Below are positions 20,518 through 29,439 of a DNA stretch of 64,000 nucleotides, piece after piece (position 1 is the stretch's first letter; each line of letters begins with the position of its first letter). The stretch spans positions 1 to 64,000 of the forward strand of contig NZ_MPCX01000015.1 in the NCBI RefSeq assembly GCF_001874145.1, in the 5' to 3' direction. Position numbers and translations under genes: made by a program. Source of the stretch: Lacinutrix sp. MedPE-SW (GTDB lineage Bacteria; Bacteroidota; Bacteroidia; Flavobacteriales; Flavobacteriaceae). Below the pieces are notes generated by a model. The model did no database searches. It worked only from the letters and a program-made list of their open reading frames with translations, and had not been told where the DNA came from.

Positions 20518-20630
20518 TGCCTGCGTTAGGGATAGAGGCTTTGTTGAAGCTCTCCTGGCTTTTTTGCCGGGAAGCGACTGCCGATAGCCCGACCAATACA
20601 TGCTTTTTTTGCTTGTATTGGTAACGCCCT
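20518..20630 (+). repeat. REP-like extragenic element, copy 1
   Basis: GC-richer than its surroundings. It has GCGTTAGGGATAG at the left end, a CCTGGC/GCCGGG hairpin with a T-rich loop, AGCGACTGCCGATAGCCCGACC, a second hairpin (CCAATACA.../...GTATTGG) and TAACGCCC at the right end. It shares several blocks in the same order with the elements at 30730-30808 and 62159-62243 (the latter on the opposite strand). It fills the xerC/carboxypeptidase-like spacer. Confidence 0.6.
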
Positions 20631-20634
20631 AATT

Positions 20635-22059
20635 TTATTCTTTAAATAGTGATGCGCGCTGACTTAGATCGTCGATTAATTTTTCTTCGTCTTCGCTTTC
20701 TAAAAGTACATTGTATGTTTTCCAGAATTCTTTGTTATATGGTTTTGGTGAGAATATATCCATATCCCATTTGTGTTGGAGTGCTGTTTCTATTTTTTCG
20801 TTATCTAAAATAATATCTGTAAATAGTATTTCTTGAACTGTATAGTAGAAACGTTCTTCTTGGTTAAACCTTGATTCTAACTCTTCTTCGGCTTTGTTTT
20901 TGGGCTTAAAGCCTACGTTTACTAGCTTTGGTGTTTCGTAATAGATGTAACTTGGGTACATTTTTTCTTTGTACTCTTTATAGGTTATCTCTAGTTTGTG
21001 ATTTAGCTTGGTATCAAACAATCGTTTGCTTCGGCTTATTTGCTCTTTTGATGCTGCAATTAGCTCGTATTCTAATTTTTTAATGGCGTAATTATCGTAG
21101 TATATATATACCCAACCTTGTGGCTCGAAACCTTCGTTGTAGATGCCTTTTGTTCCTAATCCTACATATTCTTCTCCATTTAGTATTTGTATTTTATAGA
21201 GTTTACGCTCGTTATCTACTAATATTGTGTCTAGCTTAAACTGGTGTATTTTTAATAAATTTTCTCCAAAGAGTGCTTTTTTTACGTTTGAATTTCTAAA
21301 TATGTTTAGCTTGCCTTGAAAAATGTTTTGGAGTCCGTTAACTCGTTTATCATTCCATTTTATTGCTTTTTCTATTGAAGCTGTTTTAATCTGGCTTCTT
21401 TTTAAATTTCTGTAGTTTGTTCTTCTTTTTGTGGTTTGATTTAAGTAGGAAGCATATGCGAAAATACTATCGACATCTCGCAAATCGTAACTTTTTCGCA
21501 TTTGGTCTACATTGATTTTGAGATAGTCTTGTGCTGGAACACTATACCCTGAATCGTAAACTGAAATAGCACTTTCTATTAACCATTTGAATTCTACTTT
21601 GTTTCTTTCTTTATGTCTTAAAAATCCTTTTTGTATGTATGATGAGTCTGGCATTGTTTCTGGCAATTGCCTTAATGCGCGTAGTACAATATCGTTTCCT
21701 GTTTTTGGTCTTGGGTCTGATTCTATTGTTACTTCGTCTAGTGCGGCTACTTCTTCTATTAAATAGATTGGTGCTTGAGCATCGAATTGTGATATTGGAA
21801 ACTTCTCGGTCGAGTATCCTATTGAGGATACAACTAGGGTGTCGTTTATGTTTTCTTTTGGTACTTTAAGTGAAAAGTTACCATCTGCATTTGTTATTGT
21901 CCCAATTGCTGTGCCTTTTATATATACACTAGCACTTTCTACTGGTTCATCTTTTTGAAAATCGACAACTTTATTTTTTAATTCTACTTGCGAAAATGCA
22001 AATGTTGTGCATAATAGAAATAAAAATAGAATGTAGGTAATTTTGTTTGGGTGTTTCAT
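20635..22059 (-). CDS. Secreted protein with N-terminal carboxypeptidase-regulatory-like domain
   Basis: 474 aa. A signal peptide (MKHPNKITYILFLFLLCTTFAFS) is followed by a CarboxypepD_reg-like beta-sandwich (about residues 25-100: VVDFQKDEPVESASVYIKGT, then TNADGNFSLKVP, then LVVSSIGYSTE), as found at the start of many Bacteroidetes outer-membrane proteins. The remaining 370 residues are charged and show no transmembrane barrel repeats, plug domain or enzyme motif I can name. Probably periplasmic or outer-membrane associated. A terminator (22137-22169) lies upstream, so it is likely its own transcription unit. Confidence 0.75.
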   Translation of the reverse strand: MKHPNKITYILFLFLLCTTFAFSQVELKNKVVDFQKDEPVESASVYIKGTAIGTITNADGNFSLKVPKENINDTLVVSSIGYSTEKFPISQFDAQAPIYLIEEVAALDEVTIESDPRPKTGNDIVLRALRQLPETMPDSSYIQKGFLRHKERNKVEFKWLIESAISVYDSGYSVPAQDYLKINVDQMRKSYDLRDVDSIFAYASYLNQTTKRRTNYRNLKRSQIKTASIEKAIKWNDKRVNGLQNIFQGKLNIFRNSNVKKALFGENLLKIHQFKLDTILVDNERKLYKIQILNGEEYVGLGTKGIYNEGFEPQGWVYIYYDNYAIKKLEYELIAASKEQISRSKRLFDTKLNHKLEITYKEYKEKMYPSYIYYETPKLVNVGFKPKNKAEEELESRFNQEERFYYTVQEILFTDIILDNEKIETALQHKWDMDIFSPKPYNKEFWKTYNVLLESEDEEKLIDDLSQRASLFKE

Positions 22060-22136
22060 TTTAAAAAAATAATAATGCGTTATACTTTATTACAACCTTT
22101 TCTATAAACGAAGTTATTTATAAATTATTGAATTAT

Positions 22137-22169
22137 AAATTAAAACCCTTTAAATAAGGGTTTTAATTT
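22137..22169. terminator. Terminator after the acyl-CoA dehydrogenase region
   Basis: Perfect 14-bp stem AAATTAAAACCCTT/AAGGGTTTTAATTT with a 5-nt loop. It lies between the repeated acyl-CoA dehydrogenase 3' ends and the next minus-strand gene. Confidence 0.8.
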
Positions 22170-22190
22170 ATATAAAAATCGATTATAGGT

Positions 22191-22210
22191 ATTACTATTT
22201 AAATAGTAAT
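22191..22210. repeat. 20-bp perfect palindrome
   Basis: ATTACTATTTAAATAGTAAT is exactly self-complementary. Its last base is the third base of the stop codon of the outermost repeated 3' tail. Confidence 0.6.
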
Positions 22211-22440
22211 TAATGCTTAACTGCTGGCTTATATTCTTTTTTATCAATTACCATTTTAGCGAATTGGTAAACAATTTTCGCTAAAACAATAATTTAACTT
22301 AGTGCTTTACTGCAGGTTTGTACTCCTTTTTATCAATTACCATTTTAGCGAATTGATAAATAATTTTCGCTAAAACAATAATTTAATTTAATGCTTTACT
22401 GCAGGTTTGTACTCCTTTTTATCAATTACCATTTTAGCGA
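22210..22440 (-). repeat. Three tandem 89-bp copies of the acyl-CoA dehydrogenase 3' end
   Basis: The copy with the real stop (22388-22390) is followed downstream by two further copies ending with stop codons at about 22299-22301 and 22210-22212; equivalent positions are exactly 89 bp apart (22261, 22350, 22439). Each encodes AKMVIDKKEYKPAVKH-stop. The middle copy differs from the real tail by one synonymous change in this segment, the outer by six, all synonymous third-position changes. The spacer part of each unit contains the inverted repeat TTTTAGCGAA/TTCGCTAAAA. Confidence 0.85.
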
Positions 22441-23560
22441 TAATCTCTCGAAGGATTTCACTAGTTCCTCCACCAATAGGTCCTAACCTACTATCACGCA
22501 ATAAACGTGCCATTGGATACTCTTCCATATAACCATAACCGCCAAGCATTTGAAGACATTGGTAAATTACCTCGTCTGCCATTTTAGTGGAACGTAGTTT
22601 TGATATGGTTGCTTCTTTTACAACATATTCATTTTTATCTAATCGCGCTGCTACAGTGTAGTTAAATTCTTTACATACTTCCATATCTGCAAAGCAATCT
22701 GCCATTGTATGACGTAAGGCTTGAAACTTATCTATAGATTTACCAAAGGCTTGACGTTCTCCCATATATTTTACAGCATACTCTAAAGCAAACTCTGCTC
22801 TTGCATGTGCATTGATTCCCATAATTAAACGCTCGAATGCAAAGTGTTGCATAATGTACGGGAAACCTTTCCCTTCTTCTCCCATTAAGTGACTTGCTGG
22901 AATGGTAACATTATCGAATGCAATTTCTCCTGTATCACTTGCTCTCCAACCTAATTTATCTAGCTTGGTTGCACTTACACCTTTTGTATCTCTATCTACA
23001 ATAAACATGCTTATTCCTTTATTACCAAGTTCTGGACTTGTTTTGGCTGCTACAACTATATAATCGCTATACACGCCATTTGTAATAAATGTTTTAGAGC
23101 CATTTAAAACATAAGTATCACCTTTTTTAACTGCTGTAGTTCGCATTCCTGCTACATCACTACCTCCAAAAGGCTCCGTTACTGCCATGGCACCAATGTA
23201 TTCTCCTGTAATACTTTTAGTTAAATATTTTTGTTTTATTTCTTCACTGCCTTCTGCATTAACATGAGTCATAGCAAGGTAAGCGTGTGCCCACATTGCT
23301 GCTGCAAATCCTCCAGAATTAACTTTTTGTAATTCTTCTAAAAATATAACAGTATAAAATAAATCTAAATCCATCCCTCCATAGGCCTCTGGGTATGCAA
23401 TACCAAAGAATCCCATTTCTCCAAATTTCTCCCATATAAAACGTTCTATTTGTCCTGTTTTTTCCCATTTTTCGATATGAGGAACAACTTCCTTTTGAAG
23501 GAAATCTGCTAAACTTTGTCTAAATAAATTATGCTCTTCTGTGAAGTATCTGTTATCCAT
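22388..23560 (-). CDS. Acyl-CoA dehydrogenase family protein
   Basis: 390 aa, full length for the family. It is an FAD enzyme that desaturates acyl-CoA in fatty-acid or amino-acid catabolism. Signature 1 (AVTEPFGGSDVAGMR, residues 126-140) and the C-terminal signature with QMLGGYGYMEEYPMARLLRD and GGGTSEILREII (about 338-375) are present, as is FGKSIDKFQALRH. The acyl-chain specificity cannot be read. It lies 11 nt after the HhH gene, so the two are probably cotranscribed. The 3' end is unusual: two extra tandem copies of its last 50 nt follow the stop. Confidence 0.93.
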   Translation of the reverse strand: MDNRYFTEEHNLFRQSLADFLQKEVVPHIEKWEKTGQIERFIWEKFGEMGFFGIAYPEAYGGMDLDLFYTVIFLEELQKVNSGGFAAAMWAHAYLAMTHVNAEGSEEIKQKYLTKSITGEYIGAMAVTEPFGGSDVAGMRTTAVKKGDTYVLNGSKTFITNGVYSDYIVVAAKTSPELGNKGISMFIVDRDTKGVSATKLDKLGWRASDTGEIAFDNVTIPASHLMGEEGKGFPYIMQHFAFERLIMGINAHARAEFALEYAVKYMGERQAFGKSIDKFQALRHTMADCFADMEVCKEFNYTVAARLDKNEYVVKEATISKLRSTKMADEVIYQCLQMLGGYGYMEEYPMARLLRDSRLGPIGGGTSEILREIIAKMVIDKKEYKPAVKH

Positions 23561-23571
23561 TTTATTATATT

Positions 23572-24447
23572 CTAATTAAGTTGTAAATATAACTTAATTA
23601 TCTCTATTTTTTTAATAGGAAAGTCTTTAACTTTTATTAAATCGTCAAGAGAACGTATACCTTCATGTAGTGTTCTGTACTCTATAATATTATGGGCAAT
23701 TTCGTAATCTATAAATCTAACCGTTACTAATTGTGCTTTTGTAGCTGTATTGATATTAACTTTACTTATTGTTTTTGGTGTTTTTAGTGTAAAAGACTTT
23801 TTAATTTCATTAATTGTTTCTGGTTTTAAGCCATACACTTCATTTAATTCTACCATAGAAACAAATCCATTTTGTCTAGAACGGTACTTTATAATACTAT
23901 TTGCATAATATTCTCCTATGCCATATACTTTTTGAAGTTGAGCAGAAGTTGCCTTATTTAAATCTATTTTCTCTGCTTCGGTTATTGTTTTACTTTTATT
24001 AAAAGACTTTGTGTATTGCTTTTTAGGCTTAGGGTTTGTTACCCAATCTGGAAATTTAAAGTATGGTGATATTTTATTAAAAAGAGTATCTGAAATTTTA
24101 GTTACCTGTTGAAATTGTTTTGCTGAGTTTATCCATTGATTTTTGGCTCTAAATTTTAGTAATCTATCAATTTCTTTGTTAGACATTCCTAAGGTATAGC
24201 CTTTATAATCGGTAATAAAATTAGGATTGAACGGAAAAATTTTAGGCTTTCTATTTTCAATCTCTACTAATTTTAAAGAATCAATTTCTGCTTGAAATTC
24301 TTTTAACTCTTTAGAATTAACAGTTATTTCTTTTGAATTAAAATCTACAAAAGCATAAACACATTGAAGTACAATAATTAAAAGCAACAATAAAAAAATC
24401 CCATTTCGTTGTTGTTTTGAAAACTTGAAATGAGATTTAAATGTCAT
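23572..24447 (-). CDS. Membrane-anchored helix-hairpin-helix (ComEA-like) protein
   Basis: 291 aa with an N-terminal transmembrane segment (NGIFLLLLLIIVLQCVYAF, about residues 16-34). Three HhH-type modules follow. The clearest are IDLNKATSAQLQKVYGIGEYYANSIIKYR (about 160-190) and VNINTATKAQLVTVRFIDYEIAHNIIEYR (about 230-258); an earlier degenerate one contains GYTLGMSNKEIDRLLKFR. Such domains bind DNA without sequence preference; ComEA proteins act in DNA uptake. A role in competence is possible but not shown. The acyl-CoA dehydrogenase gene follows closely. Confidence 0.8.
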   Translation of the reverse strand: MTFKSHFKFSKQQRNGIFLLLLLIIVLQCVYAFVDFNSKEITVNSKELKEFQAEIDSLKLVEIENRKPKIFPFNPNFITDYKGYTLGMSNKEIDRLLKFRAKNQWINSAKQFQQVTKISDTLFNKISPYFKFPDWVTNPKPKKQYTKSFNKSKTITEAEKIDLNKATSAQLQKVYGIGEYYANSIIKYRSRQNGFVSMVELNEVYGLKPETINEIKKSFTLKTPKTISKVNINTATKAQLVTVRFIDYEIAHNIIEYRTLHEGIRSLDDLIKVKDFPIKKIEIIKLYLQLN

Positions 24448-24483
24448 AATTATATGTTTAACACATAAGACAGAACGTATGTT

Positions 24484-26100
24484 TTACATTTCTTCTGTTA
24501 AATCTGTTGCGCCATCTTCTATCGCTTCTTCTTTTTTATTGATTGCATTCATATACTTTTTAAGTTCTTTTTTAATTATTGGCGAAAGCATAATCACACC
24601 AATAATATTAGGAACTACCATTGCAAAGATCATAGCGTCAGAGAAGTCTATTACTGCTCCTAAACTAATTGAAGCTCCAACTATTACAAAGAATAAGAAT
24701 AATACTTTATAAACTAAGTCTGTTATTTTTCCTTTTCCAAATAGGAATACCCAACCTTGCATACCGTAGTAAGACCAAGATATCATGGTACTAAAAGCGA
24801 ATAATATAACAGCAATAGTTAATACAATTGAGAAATGAGGTATTACACTATCAAAAGCAGTAGCTGTAATTTCAACACCTTCTTTAATTTCTACTCCGTA
24901 TTCTATAAATCCACCATCAAAATTAGTAATTACAATTACCAAAGCAGTCATTGTACAAATAACTACAGTATCTACAAATGGCTCTAATAATGCAACTATA
25001 CCTTCACTTGCTGGATATTTAGTACGTACTGCAGAGTGAGCAATTGCTGCAGAACCAACTCCTGCTTCGTTAGAGAATGCACCACGACGCACACCTTGAA
25101 TCATAACTCCAATTACACCACCTAAACCAGCTAATGGAGTAAATGCTCCGCTAAAAATTGCTGCAAAAGCATCATCTATTAAAGTGAAATTAGCAAATAA
25201 TATTATTAAAGCAGCTAATACATAAATTCCTGCCATAAAAGGTACTACTTTTTCTGTTACAGATGCAATACGTTTTATTCCTCCAATAATTACAATTGCT
25301 ACTAAAACGGCCATAACTATACCAAAGTACATACCTGCATTTTCTCCTGTTAAGTCAAATAACTTTGTAAACTGCGCTGCTGCTTGGTTTGCTTGAAACA
25401 TGTTACCACCACCAAATGATCCACCAACTACAAATATTGCAAAAAGTACTGCTAAAACCTTACCAATTCCTCCAGCACCTTTTTCTTTTAAACCTTTAGT
25501 TAAGTAATACATTGGCCCACCATAAACAGTACCATCTTCTCCTACGTCTCTATATTTAACACCTAAGGTACATTCTGCAAACTTAGAAGCCATACCTAAC
25601 AATCCTGCAATAATCATCCAGAACGTTGCTCCAGGACCACCAATTGATAATGCTACTGCAACACCTGCAATATTACCTAAACCTACGGTTGCAGATAGTG
25701 CTGCTGTTAATGCTTGAAAGTGAGAAACCTCACCGTCTGCACCTTCATTTTTCATTGTTTCGATAACATCTCCTCCAGGAGTTTGATCTCCATAAAGTGA
25801 GTCTACACCGTGTTTTTCGATATCTTCATATTTACCTTGAACAACTTTGATTGCGGTTCTAAAACCAGTAATGTTTATAAATTTAAAGTAAATTGTAAAA
25901 AATAAAGCTCCTCCAATTAATACTATTAATACCCATGGAATTTTTATTGTGTCTGTAAATGGGATTTCTGAGAAAATGCCTTCAACAAACCAGCCTGTAT
26001 ATTTTTTAAATGTCGCATCAATTTGGTCTGCTGTGCTGTCTTGTGCGAAAGTTAGAATTGGTATTATTAATGTAAAAATTGAAAGAAGATACTTCTTCAT
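24484..26100 (-). CDS. Sodium:alanine/glycine symporter (AGCS family)
   Basis: 538 aa polytopic membrane protein. Motifs of the alanine/glycine:cation symporter family are clear: LSATVGLGNIAGVAVALSIGGPGATFWM, GGPMYYLTKGL and GAFSNEAGVGSAAIAHSAV. It has a signal-like N-terminus (MKKYLLSIFTLIIPILTFA) and about 10-11 membrane helices, ending in a charged cytoplasmic tail. It is predicted to import small neutral amino acids with Na+. It lies upstream of the HhH/acyl-CoA dehydrogenase genes on the same strand (36 nt), so transcription may continue. Confidence 0.93.
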   Translation of the reverse strand: MKKYLLSIFTLIIPILTFAQDSTADQIDATFKKYTGWFVEGIFSEIPFTDTIKIPWVLIVLIGGALFFTIYFKFINITGFRTAIKVVQGKYEDIEKHGVDSLYGDQTPGGDVIETMKNEGADGEVSHFQALTAALSATVGLGNIAGVAVALSIGGPGATFWMIIAGLLGMASKFAECTLGVKYRDVGEDGTVYGGPMYYLTKGLKEKGAGGIGKVLAVLFAIFVVGGSFGGGNMFQANQAAAQFTKLFDLTGENAGMYFGIVMAVLVAIVIIGGIKRIASVTEKVVPFMAGIYVLAALIILFANFTLIDDAFAAIFSGAFTPLAGLGGVIGVMIQGVRRGAFSNEAGVGSAAIAHSAVRTKYPASEGIVALLEPFVDTVVICTMTALVIVITNFDGGFIEYGVEIKEGVEITATAFDSVIPHFSIVLTIAVILFAFSTMISWSYYGMQGWVFLFGKGKITDLVYKVLFLFFVIVGASISLGAVIDFSDAMIFAMVVPNIIGVIMLSPIIKKELKKYMNAINKKEEAIEDGATDLTEEM

Positions 26101-26191
26101 AATTAGTTTTTGTTAGTTTAATGTTAAATTTAATGTAGCAATATGCAAAAAAAAGGTGAATATTTAAAACGGAAGTTGTTAAAAAGCAGCT

Positions 26192-27217
26192 TTAATCTAA
26201 TTCGTAAATAGAATTCATTTTTTGAATTTGTTCTGGTCTACCAAGTACAATTACTTTAGAATTAGGGACAAGTTTTATTTCTGCTTCTGGATTTACAATG
26301 TATTCGCCATCGCAATTTTTATAACCTATTACGGTGCAACCCGTTTTATTTCTTAAATCTAAATCTTTGATTGTTTGCACTTTACTAGATGTGTTATACA
26401 ATCTATCGACATCGATCTCTTCAATGTTTACGTCTTCATTTCCACCAACAGCAAGGTTATCTATAAACTCAATTAAATCTGGTACAACAACCAAAGATGC
26501 CATATGATCACCACCAATAATATCTGGTAAAATAACATTGTTTGCTCCTGCTAATTTTAGCTTTTGATAAGATGTTTCTTGAGATGCGCGACTAATTATA
26601 CAAGCATTTTTATTTAATTGTCTTGCAGATAGTACTACAAATAAATTATCTGCATCACTTGGCAAAGCAGAAATTAATGTGCTTGCTCTATCTAAACCTG
26701 CAAGCATTAAAATATCATCTTCATTTGCATTACCATGAACCATTGGTATCATTTCACTTTCAAACTTTTCTATTATTTCTTTATCCTTTTCAATGATTAC
26801 AAAAGGTTTTTTATAAGACATTAATTTTTTTGCAGCTTGTTTTCCGTTTCTTCCATACCCACAAATTATTGTATGGTTTTGCAAAGTGTCAATTTTTTTT
26901 TGCATTTTCTTTCGTTTTAATTCTTCTAAGCTGTTTCTACTTAAAATATATTCTGTAATAATTGATAGTGCATAACCAACAATAACCACACTGGTTAGTA
27001 TAAGAAAAACTGTAAAGAGTTTTGATGTTTCATCTAATGGTTGTACTTCTCCAAATCCTACGGTAGTAATTGTTATTACCGTCATGTAAATAGAATCTAC
27101 CCAAGTGTAACCAGAAATTAATCTATATCCAAAAACCCCAATAACTAACACTAACAGCAATAAGGCTAATGCTACATATATTTTTTTTCTAAAAAAAGAT
27201 AGTATTGGATTTAGCAT
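26192..27217 (-). CDS. Potassium channel with RCK (TrkA-N/TrkA-C) domains
   Basis: 341 aa. The first membrane helix (about residues 13-34), the pore with selectivity filter TTVGFGE (residues 51-57) and the second helix (about 67-90) form a two-TM K+ channel. A cytoplasmic Rossmann-type RCK domain begins HTIICGYGRNGK (115-126). A TrkA-C-like domain with VNPEAEIKLVPNSKVIVLG is at the C-terminus. The family is gated by ligands such as nucleotides or Ca2+; the ligand here is unknown. It lies 3 nt after the PspC-like gene, so likely cotranscribed. Confidence 0.92.
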   Translation of the reverse strand: MLNPILSFFRKKIYVALALLLLVLVIGVFGYRLISGYTWVDSIYMTVITITTVGFGEVQPLDETSKLFTVFLILTSVVIVGYALSIITEYILSRNSLEELKRKKMQKKIDTLQNHTIICGYGRNGKQAAKKLMSYKKPFVIIEKDKEIIEKFESEMIPMVHGNANEDDILMLAGLDRASTLISALPSDADNLFVVLSARQLNKNACIISRASQETSYQKLKLAGANNVILPDIIGGDHMASLVVVPDLIEFIDNLAVGGNEDVNIEEIDVDRLYNTSSKVQTIKDLDLRNKTGCTVIGYKNCDGEYIVNPEAEIKLVPNSKVIVLGRPEQIQKMNSIYELD

Positions 27218-27220
27218 AGT

Positions 27221-27448
27221 TTACAAATCAAAAACCGATGTGCGCTTGGTATAAATAATATCTTTTATACGTATCCAGAACGCAAGAAATAAATATAAAG
27301 CAAAACCAAAACCTACCGTTACAAAGGTTAGATACATAAAAGAGGTTCTAACAATTTTTGCGCGAATACCTAATTTATCGGCTATTCGCTGACAAACATA
27401 ATAGCCTCTTTTTTGAAAATATAATAATGGCTTGTGAAATAATTGCAT
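27221..27448 (-). CDS. Small PspC-domain-like membrane protein
   Basis: 75 aa. The core YYVCQRIADKLGIRAKIVRTSFMYLTFVTVGFGFALYLFLAFW resembles a PspC domain: an amphipathic segment followed by a transmembrane hairpin. PspC proteins take part in envelope-stress responses, but many Bacteroidetes paralogues are uncharacterised. It is tightly linked to the K+ channel gene. Confidence 0.7.
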   Translation of the reverse strand: MQLFHKPLLYFQKRGYYVCQRIADKLGIRAKIVRTSFMYLTFVTVGFGFALYLFLAFWIRIKDIIYTKRTSVFDL

Positions 27449-27500
27449 GTTGCAAGTTAATTATAAATTTTAAAAATTCTAATTAAAATAAATTTAGGCA

Positions 27501-28772
27501 CTACTTAATTATTAATTGGTTACCTATTGCACACTGTAAACATTTGTTTTTATTGCAATATTCGTTTTTTAACTGAATTAATGCTTGAGACTGCAATGCA
27601 GAGTCTGCTACATTTTTTAAACTGTTAAACTTGGAAACAATGCTATTTTTCTCTGGCGCTATTTGCTCAAGCAATAAAACAATGTCCTGATCTATATTTT
27701 TACCTTGCTGTTTTGCATAACTAAATTTAATAGGTATTACTGTATTTATTAATAATAAATCTATAAACGATTTTGTAAGTTGTTTTTTAGACTTTTTAGA
27801 TTCTTTATTAAAGGTGTAGTGCGTTTGCCAAAACTGGGATGCTTCAATTTTAAATATAGTATAAAAATCTATTATGTTATTTGTTTTTATAATTTTAGAA
27901 AACACATTATTATGTGTTGTATATAATGTTGCTAATTGAGATAGTCTAATCGTTGGAAAGTTTGGTGGTCGTAATCTAAAAAACTGTAACGGTAGTACAC
28001 CTATTTCATTTAAATTAAATTTTTGCTTTAAAAAAGTATATTCTTTTTTAAGTTCTAAAAAATAAGGGTCTTGACAATCCTCTCTCAACAATTGAGTTTG
28101 ACCAAAAAATAAAGCTTCTAAACCAACTTGTTTAGATTGTTGTTTTCTAACAATAGAAAAGTCAAGGTTATTGGCAAGGCTAAAAAAAGAATCGCCATTT
28201 ACTTTTAGACCAAAGTTTTTTGCAAGTAATTTAAATAATACTGCTTCCCAATTGTTTTTACTTTGTTCTAAAATTATGTTTATATCTTTTGCTTTTCGTT
28301 CTAAACGTTCAAAATACAAACGCTCTAACCAATTAGACATTGTAAAACTGGATATAGATGTAAAATCGTTTTCACAGTTTATCCATTTTTGAGAATTATT
28401 AAAAAGCTTTACGTAGTTATTTAATGCTTGATTAGATACATTATTTTTAAGTTCTACCGTAGGTATTTCTGTATTGTTTTGTCTAAAAATTGCTGTGTCG
28501 TGCTCCCATACAACGTGTAAAATTACATTGTCGTAATTGCTATCTGTTTCGTGATTATGCAAATACCAATCGCTAGATTTCACATGAATTTCTACATTTC
28601 CTGCCCAAAGCTGATTACCTATTTTTAATTGCGCGTTAAAAAAATCTGGTCCTGTATTATGGTTATGCTCTCCAGTTTTTAAAATACTTACCAACTCGTT
28701 ATTTTGAGTTTTTAAGTTTGAAGTCTCTAGTTTTTTATGCTTCCAAATGTAATGTAGAAAATCTTCTTGCAT
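27501..28772 (-). CDS. DUF2851 family protein
   Basis: 423 aa, soluble, no signal peptide. The N-terminus (MQEDFLHYIWKHKK, then TGEHNHNTGPDFFNAQLKIGNQLWAGNVEIHVKSSDWYLHNHE) is the conserved start of the DUF2851 family, with invariant-looking Asp/Glu/His residues that resemble a metal-dependent nuclease fold, which is only an inference. A C-terminal cysteine cluster (CNKNKCLQCAIG) could bind a metal. It is followed on the same strand by the PspC-like and K+ channel genes. Function unknown. Confidence 0.85.
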   Translation of the reverse strand: MQEDFLHYIWKHKKLETSNLKTQNNELVSILKTGEHNHNTGPDFFNAQLKIGNQLWAGNVEIHVKSSDWYLHNHETDSNYDNVILHVVWEHDTAIFRQNNTEIPTVELKNNVSNQALNNYVKLFNNSQKWINCENDFTSISSFTMSNWLERLYFERLERKAKDINIILEQSKNNWEAVLFKLLAKNFGLKVNGDSFFSLANNLDFSIVRKQQSKQVGLEALFFGQTQLLREDCQDPYFLELKKEYTFLKQKFNLNEIGVLPLQFFRLRPPNFPTIRLSQLATLYTTHNNVFSKIIKTNNIIDFYTIFKIEASQFWQTHYTFNKESKKSKKQLTKSFIDLLLINTVIPIKFSYAKQQGKNIDQDIVLLLEQIAPEKNSIVSKFNSLKNVADSALQSQALIQLKNEYCNKNKCLQCAIGNQLIIK

Positions 28773-28902
28773 ATTTTAAATGTACGAATTTTAGCGCATT
28801 ACAATGTTGGCTTTGTTATTTTTTTCTACTAACTTCGTTTAGCGTTTGATATAAAATGTATTTAATGTTTAATATTAAAACGCTTTTGACTTAATAAAAA
28901 AA
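28773..28902. promoter_or_regulatory. Divergent promoter region upstream of DUF2851 and the orphan gene
   Basis: For the minus gene, TTG-N17-TACATTTA resembles the -33/-7 consensus. Towards the orphan gene an inverted repeat AGCGTTT (28851-28857)/AAACGCT (28878-28884) encloses an AT-rich centre. A possible operator or part of a cassette boundary; function not established. Confidence 0.35.
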
Positions 28903-29439
28903 ATGCAAAAAGGAAGTATCGAATATATAAAATGTGGAAACTACGAAACTGAAATTGAAAAATTTTGGCTTGAAATAAAAACTGATGTTCTCTCAACTTT
29001 AGAAGATAAAACTGTTTTTGATTTTAAATTACATAGGCAATTTGTTGGAGCTGTAAGTGGTGAGTTTGCAGGAATACTAATAGAGGTAATTCTTTCTCTG
29101 CCAGAATGCACTTTAGCGACAATTGTAATTTGGGAAAAAATAAGTAAGCATTTTAAAGCAACTAGAGAAGTAGATAGGCTTCCTAGACTTTTAAATATGA
29201 AAATTCTTGAAAACCTTTGCCGATTTGAATTAATGCAAAATGACATTAAGAAGTTTGAACTTATTAAAACAAAAAAATTAATACAGGAAAACGAACCTGA
29301 CGAAGATTTTAATTTCGTAGATGACGCATCTAAATGTAAAGTAGCAAAATTCGTTTTTAAATCTAAAAAATATAAGTTCACATTTATCATAGATAATGAT
29401 GGCGAAATCACTGATTATAAGAAAACGAAAAACAACTAA
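28903..29439 (+). CDS. Orphan hypothetical protein (cassette-like)
   Basis: 178 aa, no signal peptide or membrane segment. It is acidic/basic mixed, with a hydrophobic stretch FVGAVSGEFAGILIEVILSLP around residues 47-68 and a C-terminal segment KYKFTFIIDNDGEITDYKK. I do not recognise a family. It is the only plus-strand gene between 5.3 and 32 kb. An attC-like imperfect palindrome begins at the base after its stop codon. Base composition is similar to the surroundings. Confidence 0.7.
   Translation: MQKGSIEYIKCGNYETEIEKFWLEIKTDVLSTLEDKTVFDFKLHRQFVGAVSGEFAGILIEVILSLPECTLATIVIWEKISKHFKATREVDRLPRLLNMKILENLCRFELMQNDIKKFELIKTKKLIQENEPDEDFNFVDDASKCKVAKFVFKSKKYKFTFIIDNDGEITDYKKTKNN

Noticed and set aside
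22210-22387. The repeated tails downstream of the acyl-CoA dehydrogenase as separate small genes
   Set aside because: Each copy can encode only a few residues before its stop and has no start or upstream domain; they are best read as duplicated 3' ends.
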